From Macrocybe gigantea (taxonomy: Eukaryota > Basidiomycota > Agaricomycetes > Agaricales > Callistosporiaceae), in the NCBI GenBank assembly GCA_011319805.1, contig SJRY01000121.1, positions 1-39,353 of the forward strand: a stretch of 39,353 nt of DNA. The letters run 5' to 3'. Shown piece by piece: positions 20,662-30,188 of the stretch (its first letter is position 1; every line of letters begins with the position of its first letter). Below the pieces are notes generated by a model. It was not told the DNA's origin, did not search any database, and was given only the letters and a program-made list of their open reading frames with translations. Position numbers and translations under genes: made by a program.

Positions 20662-22186
20662 CCTTTTTCCCTCTGCCAGAGAACGCGTACGGGCAACAAC
20701 ATTAGCACCGATGGTCGGACTTCTCTGGCTCTCTCGCACGAAACACACATCGACGTAAGTGTTCCTTTTCCATTGTCGAGTATCTCTGGCATTAGGAATC
20801 CTTCTATTTGACAGTTCAGCCATTCGCTTGCTCTTGGTTCGTTGACAAGCAGCCAAGGCACCACAACTACGAAGTCCATGTCCGAACCGAAACCGCTCGT
20901 GTGAAGAAAGATAGAAAATAGAGAACAAAACAAAACAGGAAAAGAAAAGAAAGCCACTCCCGCTTTCTTGCCGTCATTCATTTGAAGACTCCGTGCGTCT
21001 GTATTCATGCGTTAACTTATTCGCCTGTATACTTGCACTGTTGTATTGCTTTTGTTGCTTTACAATATCGACGAGTTTCTAGCCGTTATCGAGCATGTGG
21101 TGTGGAAGCTAAATGGTGGCTGAATTTGAAAAAAAGAGCGTGTCGGTCAGCATGAAAATATCTACTCCCTCGGCTAAACCATCATTTGCTTGGACATCGA
21201 CTTTGATTCCGTAGAACCGCGTAGACGATGGACAGCATTTTGAGGACTGGCGACATTCTTCTGGCTCGGATTGTGTCGTAAGTTGGATCCAATTCAGCAG
21301 CCGGGATTTTCCCATTAGGTTCTGCTCGTGTGTCACTAGGCCGCCAATCAGTGTTGGCATTACGGCTTGGATTCTCGTAAGTTATCATCCGGAGACCGGG
21401 TTGAATTGGTACAATTGGAGGCTTCATTGGCGGAATGGGTCGCGTTCGCTGATGCAGAGAGCGGTGCTGGTGGCGCGCTCAGGTGCCCAAGTCAGATGGG
21501 CATCCAAGTCGGTCCATCTTGCGGCATGTGTTTACGGGCTTCGATCCGTACTCCCATCACAACTGTTGAATCTCCTTCTTATGGACACCATAATCCTAAG
21601 CATAGAACTTTTTTTCACCTAATGCGTCGGCCTGTGCTTCGCAGGCCTAGCAGAATGGGACTCTGAAGAGGCAGAGGTCTTGCAAGATTGGCGGAGGAAC
21701 ACGAAAATCGTAGACGTTTGATTCCATCAAGGGCAGTAATATGAGGTAAAGCTTCCACATCTGACGAGAAGGCCGATACAAATTTCTCGGTTACAACGGC
21801 TCAATTATGGCTAGCTGGCTTCATGTACCCCTGATCTCCTCATTTTCTCTCCTCTTCCTTTCTTTTCTCTTGATTTCCTCTAGTACACTCTGTCTATCTC
21901 TGATTCGGGATTCCGACGGAATTCTCTGCTTTGCTGTCAGCTCCCTGTCTGTCATCTCGCTCGCTCTACGTCTTCCTGACAGGTTCTCCACCTTTCAGCG
22001 TCATTTACGGTGTGCTAGCATGGTTATCTTCCCAGATTCGTGTGCACTAACATCAACTAGTGTTAGGACTTCCTAATCCCCCGCGTCGCTCCTGGGCTTA
22101 TTACGCTGAATGCACTTCGTTGCTGCGCTGAAAGAGCTGTAGTCCAAGTGCTTGACTTTTCCTTTCCAGTTGCTTGCTTGAACGCT
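20662..22186. other. 1.5 kb with no confident gene
   Basis: A minus-strand open stretch at 21427-21182 (containing PPIVPIQPGLRMITYENP and GKIPAAELDPTYDTIRA) looks somewhat protein-like and could be an exon. A possible acceptor lies just upstream (near 21455), but no second exon or family is recognised. From about 21830 the plus strand is CT-rich, fitting the promoter and leader of the next gene. An upstream non-coding or short coding exon of that gene near 22020-22070 is possible. Confidence 0.3.
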
Positions 22187-24327
22187 ATGCTTATCAAGCT
22201 CGTGCCCGACGGTCCCCTTCCAACGGTCCTTTTTGCTGTCTCGTTTCCGGACATCAAAGACGAGATCCCCATCTCCAACGCTTGGATGAGCATGCTGCAG
22301 ACGCTGCAGCAGGAGGATCTTGAACTTCCCAAGACAATGCACTCCCTGGATAGGGCGGCCGGTATACCAAGTCTGTTGAACGAGGTGTCGTTTGACATAC
22401 CTGCCATGACCATTTCGTGTCATTTTGTGGACGGTGCTGTGGAGGAGTGGCCGCTTGGTGGCGACGGACTACTCTCCCTGTTGGGAAGGGTGGCAGAGGA
22501 TGTATCGGTGTCTTCCCGAGAATCCGAAAGACAGAAAGAAGCGGAGAGGGACCGAGAGAAAGAAAGAGAGAGGGAGAGGAGGAAGTCGGACTCTTCGTCG
22601 CCAGGCTTACCACCGCCTGTGCCAGCTCGGACTTCAAGGCATAGGAAGCAGAGATCACTAATCATGACATTGGTCGCGTCCGTACCCGATTTTAAGGCGA
22701 AGGCTCTTTCACTGATACCACATTATCTAGGTCCTTTGTATCCTTGTCGTCATTTTCTTCTTCTTCTTCTTCCCGACTTCCTTCACCTCCGCCTACGCCA
22801 ATCACCTCTACGCCACCAAGACCGGCGGTCTCCTCCCGTGCACTTCGAAGGCGTGCTCGTTCCACCCTTGTGGACACCTTCCGAATGCACGTGTTGACAG
22901 AGCTCTCGCGTCGATTTCCCCAAGGCGGGTACTACACCTGGATACTCCAAAGCATGCTTCGGAGGGTCACGCAACACATGGAACGGCTTGTCGAGTCCAC
23001 CGGAGGATGGACGTCACCTGACCTAGACCAATACTATCCAGAGCATCCGGAGTTTTTCTCGATCACCGCAGCCTCGCTCCCACCGACGCCGCCTACATCT
23101 GATGACGAAGGCGACGACCTCGAGACTGACACAGACGGAAGCTCTGTCCATACGCCTTCAACCTCCCACTTCAACCCCGCACGCCTACCTCCGCTCAACG
23201 ACTACGCGTTGGCGAGGTCTTCGCAACACCACGCGCTCCCTTCCCCGCGACGGTACCTTTCCGAGAACGACCATGCCGTGTATACTGAGCTCGCGCGCAT
23301 GACCAGTCGTCTGCGGCGACTGCTCATCCAGGACCAGACGCGCCAGCGCAACGCGGAGGAAGACCTCAAGCACCACTACATCGTACTTGAGATCCGAAGT
23401 CGCAGGCGGGCGTGGCTGAACAAGGCGCTATCTCGGGGGATTGGCACTAGCATGAGCTTCGGCATGGCGGCACCATCGAAAAGCTCGCCACTCGCACAGC
23501 GGTCTTGGACGGCGGAACAATACGAATACGCGCCGAACGAGGATCTGGAGGACGCTGCCGGCGCTGCCACCACTGCTACAGGCGCGGAGCCTGCTCCTAC
23601 TCCGGAATACAGATTCGGCGCGAAGCTGCGGCGGATGAGGAGCTCCTCGTCGAATTCCAAGCTCTTCCCTGTCACGGAAGAAGAGATTGAGGCCGAGTTG
23701 GATGGCTCGGAAGACGAGGCGCACGTCGCACGGGAGCTTGAGCTCCATTTCCAGGGCTTCGATGTCGATCTCGAAGGTGGCGTAATGGGGCCCGAGGATG
23801 AAGAGACGGGTGGGTACGTAGGAGGGAGCGGTGGCTGTGGTGGCGGGCGCCATGCATTCGAGGCGGAGAGACAAGTGATCCGTCCGAGGGTGCGGACGAG
23901 CAGCATGCGCGGGCACCGGTTGAACGCGCCGATCCCGGTCGAGATCGGGTTTGTGCCCTCGTCATTGTCGACGTTGCCGTCGCCACAGCAGCATAGCTTG
24001 CCGCTCTCACCCGTCCTTTTCCAGCCACTCCCTGTCCCCATGCACCACACGGCGTGCGGCAGCCAGCCCGACGCGTACATGAACCAGCAGCCCCCTGCGT
24101 ACTCGGAGGTCGCGCCCGTGGGCGGCGTCGACATCGCTGGCTTGGAGGGTGTTGGTGGGTACGGGGAGTATCAAGCACCTGTGCACGGACATGGGAGCAG
24201 CGAGTTCACACTCGCCATGGACCTGCCTTACAGCGTCCGCGTGCGGGACAGGACTGTGTTCACAGGCAGGAAGCGCGTGCACGTCAATGATACGAGATGG
24301 TTGCCAGAATCGCCTGTTCAATACTGA
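22187..24327 (+). CDS. large hypothetical protein, charged/coiled N-part, Ser/Pro-rich C-part with PPxY motif
   Basis: Not recognised. The first part starts at ATG 22187 (a GTG-led extension to 22148 is less likely) and runs through MLIKLVPDGPLPTVLFAVSF to a strongly charged stretch rich in Glu/Arg (about 22520-22580). A 49-nt intron, 22682-22730 (GTACCC ... CTGAT ... TCTAG), is plausible. The second part (frame from 22744 to 24327, over 500 codons) has a basic helix-like block RALRRRARSTLVDTF, RRFPQGGYYTWILQSML, long Ser/Asp/Glu-rich linkers, and near the end QQPPAYSEV. That is a PPxY motif of the kind bound by WW domains of Rsp5/Nedd4 ubiquitin ligases. The intron alone leaves the two parts one base out of frame, so a one-base indel (a TTTT run at 22753-22756 is the likely place) or another splice must join them. 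Confidence 0.6.
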
Positions 24328-25177
24328 TGGCGCTTGCCTGGCTATCCTCCTGATCCGTTCGCTTGTTCATTCCAGCAGTAATCCCTCTATCAAAGTATAC
24401 CTCTCGCGTTTCTTACTTCATTGCTCCTTGCTCAGTTTTCGGCTTTCATCATCGTCAAGCAGTTTAATCCGTCTGTCTTTCTAGTGCATCATTCTCAGTC
24501 TCCTTACTTGTCTTTCCCCAATCGCCGAATACCCGCAAACCGATACCGACACCACCAACTATCAATATCGCCGAAGTCACTGTAACATAACGAAAAGGAA
24601 AATCAGGAGAAGACATGGAAGAAAAAGGAAAATAGCCAAATCAAATCCCCGATACCAGCGACCATACCCTATCGTATCTTATCTATTCTTTAACAGTTGC
24701 CTCACTTATGCACATAATACCTTCATTTCATTCATTCCCTCATTTTTAATTAGGTTGCATTGTTCACGTAGCTACTTCCATCGACTCTCCTACTGTTATA
24801 TTTAGCGCAATTGCTTTGCATTCCATCCCCATGCCCTCTCTGCCATGATTATTAACACGTCCTTGCTATTTCAGCAGTATATTAACGTCACTGACAACTA
24901 GCTCACACCCACACTCCTTTGGATTAGATTCTTCGATGATCACTCGTACTTTTAGTGCTTAATTATAATCTGTTTTTACAACGGAAATCCTTCAAACGCT
25001 TTCGTGACTTGCTCGTCATTCTGGGTCTGGGCGACCAGCTCGATCCCGCAATCAATCGTACGGGGACACAACCCTAGCACAGATAGTTCATGCAAAGGCA
25101 ATCATGAGGTACTGTCATGAATCGAAAACAGCTGCTGAGCGCCTGCAACTTTCTGCATCTTGTTTCCTTCGGGTGAT
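24328..25177. other. intergenic, 3' region
   Basis: T- and A-rich sequence without open frames of note, consistent with the 3' untranslated region of the upstream gene and then spacer. No repeats or RNA genes recognised. Confidence 0.4.
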
Positions 25178-25557
25178 TTACTCGACGCTGTGGAAGCAGG
25201 CCTTTGGAGGAACGGTGCCTGAGCAGGGGAGTTGTAGGGGCGTTAGCGACGTCCGGCACTTATGTTCGTCTTCTCTGTTCTGATACTTGCATCTCTCCAC
25301 CGCGGTAGGAGGTTTGTCAAAGGTGCGACTCTTCTCAGCATCCTATTAATCATCGGGAATCAGTCCAATGAAATTGCCCTAAAGAATATAACGACCATGC
25401 TTACCTGGCTGGCGATTAGCTTTTTCTGGTTGTCGATCAGAATGCTAGAGGCGTCTTCAATCCGCTCGAATGTCTGCACTGAGAAATAAGGCAGTGACGT
25501 TCGCCAAGGGTCGAGGTTGGCGGACAGGAACTGGGCACTATCAAGAACACGCTTCAT
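25178..25557 (-). CDS. small hypothetical protein, two exons
   Basis: ATG at 25557; exon 1 25557-25405 (51 codons) ends in CAG|GTAAGC. The intron, 25404-25343, has a CTGAT-like branch and ends TTAATAG. Exon 2 is 25342-25178. The product is 105 aa: an amphipathic N-terminal half (FSVQTFERIEDASSILIDNQ) and a Cys-containing, Pro-rich tail. Its splice signals are good and the phase is kept, but the short length and lack of any family make it tentative. The 3' end could instead continue through another intron. Confidence 0.35.
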
Positions 25558-26647
25558 ATCCCGTTAGAGCCTGCGACCGTTTGCCGTCCCGTGCGAAGTT
25601 CGCGATAGCGGACGCCTGCCTGATCTCCCCACACACGTTCACGGGATAGTCTCGACGGCCCTGTAAATTCGGCAGTGTGCCGTTTGTGCCAAGGGGAGAA
25701 GCTAGTTTCCAAATGATGGCTACCAGGCGACGGAGCCCACGGGGACGGGCTCAAACGAATCATTCGTGCGTCGGCAATGCGAGGAGAGTTACTAACACCG
25801 ACCCAAACATCGGTCAGACCCACCTTTCGGACAGTCACAATGTGACAAGTGACATATTTGAACTCCGCCGGACCCAGTGGTCGGACGCTCCGAATGCTCA
25901 CTGTATCCACTGCTGCGGCTGGTAGCGGGAACCGTGGAAAAAACCAATTAAGTTACATGTCTACTTTTTATTCGGGTTTTTCCACAAGAGCAACCCTAGA
26001 AAAATAAAACATTGTTTTAGGGGATAAATGTAGGAGAAATAAAAATTGTCATGAAAATTTTTTCCAAGAAAAAATATGATATTGATTAATAGGTCAGGAT
26101 ATGCAATAAATGTTTGACAGTAAAAGTAGATATAATGCCGGTTTCTACCTTAGCTTATTCTAGAAGAAAAATGAGTAAATAAATAGATCCTTTTTCTGCG
26201 CGAAAAATAGAATAAAAAAAATGACTACATTATCTGCGCGATACAGCTCAAGATAAAGAAATCGCGTCACTCATCGCGTCGATGGAAGGCGTGATGAGCA
26301 TCTCCCAAGCGAGTCAATGAGCGTTGCTTGCCTTGCCATGCAAGCGGCTGAGGGTCTCTGTCAGCGCTTCCTTTCTAAATGCTATCGTGCAGCGCGCATG
26401 TGCGTCAGTCATCTATGCGCGCGCAGCTGGGGGCATATCAATAGGTAGACAGCTGTAGGAATAATTATACCATCAGTAGGCGCCCCTTCCTAGCATGTGA
26501 CTCTGCCAAGATGCGCGATGGTAGGGCGTGCCAGTTTTGGAGATAGTGACCATTTAAGTTAGTTTAATTCCCATCTTGGGTTGTCGGAAACGTAGACGCG
26601 CGTGACTCGAACTCATTGCTGTGGCCGCTTTTCTGATTCCTGATCCC
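25558..26647. other. intergenic with AT-rich island
   Basis: From about 25925 to 26240 the sequence is much richer in A and T (runs such as AAAAATAAAA) than anything around it, with no open frame. Further right, 26240-26620 returns to mixed composition with many GCGC words. Near 25836 a short inverted repeat GTCAC-AAT-GTGAC occurs. No gene or transposon ends were recognised. The last 100 bases should contain the promoter of the gene at 26648. Confidence 0.35.
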
Positions 26648-27939
26648 ATGTCATCTGCGCTCGAGCGTCGTTTCAAATCAGTTTTACGGAAATTTGACGA
26701 ACACAATACCTCCGAGGGGAAGTCAAAAGCAGAGCTCGAAAGTATAGGAAAAGCTCTGATTGAAATTTTAGTGCATCGTCTATTCTATTCTATTTCTTAT
26801 TAGAAAGCGCGTCTGATGTATCATTTGATAGCATGAGCAAGAGGAAATGTCATACGAACGGTCTGAAGATGATGAAGCGCGTCTGAAAGAAGTTTTTGAC
26901 ACGTTTGACAACAATGGGGAGGATGATTGGTTGGAATGGGCTGGCGCCCTGATGCCGAAGCGGAACGCACTCGTGCAGGACTTGTACGGAGAGATCACGG
27001 CTGTCGAACAGGCATTGCTCGAAGACCAGAGGAACGAAGATGCAGGGGCATGCATCGGGGCGACCGCGGGCGCATCCTTGGACAGCGATATCAGTCAAGA
27101 GGAAGCCAGTCCACATGTCTCGGCTGCAGACCAGGAAGGTCATTTTTCGACAGAGGATGAGATAGAAGGGACGAAGAATGATGAGGACGTTTCTCAGGAT
27201 TCACCGGAACAAACCTCCAAGGTGATAAGGGTATTTATCGTCATGATAAGCCGTTTATTTATTATCTCATCTATCAGCGAACTCTTCGTCCCCGGAAAAA
27301 ATCAGGAAGCAAGAAGGACGAATGGCGCGTTCTAACCAGTCATGACAGGAGCAAAAAAAGACGCAGGAAGGACGCCGCTGAAGATCTCGACTCCGATACC
27401 AACACAACACGTGGTACTGTTCCAATCATGCTCCGCGGTTGGGATGTGGAGTCGGTATCTCTCGATGGCGTTAATGGCTTCATTGTTTCTCCTTCACAAG
27501 CTGTGAGCCCAGTTTTCTTTTGGCCCTATGTTCTACATATTTTAGTATAGTGCACGCGTTGCCAATCTTCCCGCAAAGCCCAAAATTGTTTCTTTGAAAA
27601 TGGCAAGATTCGGTGCTCACCGTGCCGTGCGAAACATCGCGTCTGCAAGTTCCCACCTGGCATGTCGGCTGAAGGCAATGCGAGCAGCGGTGCGTCCACG
27701 AAGCGGCCTCGCCGTGGCCATCAACCCACTATTCCGGACAAAAAACAGCTCCCAATCGCTCCAGTTGCAAATGCATCGCTCGACACCCTGAATGCGCAGC
27801 TTCTCGGGCCCAGTCACAATTCTATTTTTGGCAAAGTATGATGGAGACGGCGGAGAGGGCTTGTCTTGAGGCGAAGAAAAGATATGATGAGGTCGCGGTG
27901 AAAATTGCAGGCAGTGAATACGACGAGTTGAATGAGTAG
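26648..27939 (+). CDS. Cys/His-cluster protein A (tandem paralogue 1)
   Basis: Four exons: 26648-26770, 26832-27221, 27278-27502 and 27551-27939. The N-terminus is helical and charged and includes DDWLEWAGALMPKR. A long acidic/basic linker follows. Exon 4 opens with the cluster CTRCQ ... C ... RCSPCRAKHRVC with spacing C-x2-C-x8-C-x8-C-x2-C-x3-H-x2-C, followed by PPG. This is probably metal-binding and perhaps DNA- or RNA-binding, by analogy with fungal zinc clusters. The reading frame of exon 4 stops at 27841. One extra base in the T run near 27826 would restore a coiled-coil C-terminus (METAERACLEAKKRYDEVAV) ending at 27939, matching the layout of paralogue B. The gene stands 0.8 kb upstream of B on the same strand, so a tandem duplication is likely. 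Function unknown. Confidence 0.6.
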
Positions 27940-28736
27940 GAAGGAGGCACCAGATCTCGAACCGCAACGACTAAACGATATCATTTGACTTATTTACACG
28001 ATAAGTAAATACCATATATTTTGATGAAGTTGAAGAGGGGATGAACAACGGGAAAATGTGCGAATGGATAGTGGCAGCCTAGCTTGAAGCATCCGGTGGT
28101 TATGTCCTGTCCAATGTCCTGGCGCCTGTCGCTGAACATGCTCATGTCAGCATCAGCGAGCCAGTCTTTCTGACCATTCCAAAGGGATCAACGTTTTAAA
28201 TGAAGTCCATAAACGCACCCCGGGTACGACAATGATGAACATGCCTTCAAGGAAGAAAGGGCGAGTCGAACTTTGCCTAGCTGCACGAGATCGGGATCAA
28301 AGGAATTGGGATTAAAAATGTATGGCGACGTCATACCTCTTCTGCCTTTACGGGCAACGAGATGGAATTTGATCGGGATCGAAGGTTACGATCGCATCAA
28401 GTGCAATGGATGCGAGACACAGCCGCATGCTAAGATACAGTGGATCACATGATCCTAGGACGTGTCGTTGACCGTGGCGTGGCTCGCTGCTTATTGAATT
28501 CTTCACCACGAAGTGTCAGTTCGCGAAGGACTTGCAAATAAGCAGTACGCCACAGGGCGATTCTAGTCTGGGCTTTGGGGGTGCTGAATCTGGACAGCTC
28601 GGGTGTTTGGAACTGTGTTGAAACTGTGGGTGCAATTAACTTTTTTACGCGACGTGTGACAGAGTCACTCACCGTCTTTTCTTCGTGTCCGCTTCATCAG
28701 TTCTTACACGCCAACTCACAGAGCCATCTCAACGCA
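27940..28736. other. spacer between the two paralogues
   Basis: No gene recognised. Contains two copies of GATCGGGATC (about 28290 and 28374) and a 75-codon minus-strand open frame at 28445-28672 that is not protein-like. The last 120 bases should carry the promoter and leader of paralogue B. Confidence 0.35.
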
Positions 28737-29919
28737 ATGGAAGGTGCTCAAGAACTCAATTCAAAGCAGAAAAAGACCGTGCAACGCACAGTTGGAGCTC
28801 TGGAGGACTTGATGATGTCGCTCCCCGAAGGCATCGCTGACGATGAAGACTATGTTATCTGGGGAAAAAAATTCTTGGAACATCTGGTGAGCCTTGAATT
28901 AATCACAAGCGGGGGAAGCTGAACTCTCTCAAGGACACCTATGACAGTGTAATGGAGATGCGAGACGCAAGGGTCCTTGAAATGCTGAACGAGGCTCGGG
29001 CAACCTTCGACAGAAAGGGATCCGAGTCCTGGCTCGAATGGGGCGAAGAACTCATGCCGAATATTGTCAAGCTACGTTCGCAGAGAAAGGAAACGCAAGA
29101 AGAGTCTGCCGTGAATCAGAAGCACAATGAGAACAAACAGCAGGCGAAGCCGAAGGTCCGTCAGTACAAGAAGGTCGCGAATGGATCGAAGGCCGACGCC
29201 GAACAAGACACGAAACCTACGGATAAATGACAGGTAGAGTTGCAGCCCATTTAGAAAGCAAAAATTAACGTGAATTAGATGAATCTAATCGACTTCGACG
29301 ATGATATTGAAATGACTGAGCCAAAGGAAGCGCGCAAAATGCGCGTCTCACCAGACACATTTGGCACGGATCAATCAGACGAAGAGCCGGCGAGAAAGAA
29401 AATGAAAATATTGCCGGAAATAGTTGTACCTGCGAAGCGCGGATGCAGGGCAAGGTCGAAGGCTGAGACTCTACTTTTAACAGGAACTGATCGAGTCCGT
29501 TCATTCTCTTCTGTGGTGAAACGCTCTGACATCGCCATCAGTGTACTCGTTGCCAGAAATTGAAGGGCCGCGATGTCTGCAAGTACACCGTTGGGACAGC
29601 AAGATGCGATGCGTGCAAATCCCGTCACCAAAGGTGCTCCTTGGCTCCACCCGGGAAGAAGGACGATGATGACGATGAACAGCCGAAGAAGATGGTCACT
29701 CGAGCGGCTACAAATGCCCGGAAACTCAAGGATGCCATAGCCCAAGAGCCGGCTCCCTTGCGCGATGATTATGAATCTGTCTATTCGCACATTCACTCAG
29801 AGCTTTTTCGTGCGAAAAGCAGGTTGCGTGTAGAGCATGCCATCGTCAATGTGCTGCAGCAGCAGTTACGGGAACTAGATGACATGGGTTATGACGATCA
29901 GGAGGAGGACGATGATTGA
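28737..29919 (+). CDS. Cys/His-cluster protein B (tandem paralogue 2)
   Basis: Same plan as paralogue A. Exon 1 28737-28886 ends FLEHL; exon 2, from 28934, has SWLEWGEELMPN, matching WLEWAGALMPK in A. Exon 3, 29279-29494, is acidic then basic. Exon 4, 29542-29919, opens with CTRCQKLKGRDVC, then RCDACKSRHQRC and PPG, with exactly the Cys/His spacing of A. After it come an acidic run of five Asp and a C-terminal coiled coil (FRAKSRLRVEHAIVNVLQQQ). The best donor of exon 2 (29233, CAG|GTAGAG) leaves an in-frame TGA at 29228-29230. Either a different splice is used or the gene carries one nonsense codon. Probably a nuclear or nucleic-acid-associated protein, by inference only. Confidence 0.6.
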
Positions 29920-30188
29920 AGCTGTGATCAGATATTTTGTGGGATTCAACAGCCATATTCGCGTATATAATTTCGTCTTGTACAAATCAGCGTCGTAATT
30001 AAAAATCAATTCGTATGTCCGAGCAACGTAGTTTCGTTCATTCCCTGTCTACGACGCCCATCATGAGCATTAGTCTCAGTAGAGAAGAGGCATATAATGG
30101 GAGTCTCTGTCTATTTATTTTTAGTACACATGGAAAACAGCATCGCATAGTTTCACGCAAGTACTGCATTCATATTCAATCACCATAT

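Noticed and set aside
23376..24134. 252-codon minus-strand open frame
   Set aside because: Antisense shadow of the long Ser/Pro-rich plus-strand frame in GC-rich sequence; codon use fits the plus strand.
29516..29541. A 26-nt intron before the Cys cluster of paralogue B
   Set aside because: A 47-nt intron starting at 29495 (GTCCGT) uses the same acceptor, has normal size and also keeps frame.
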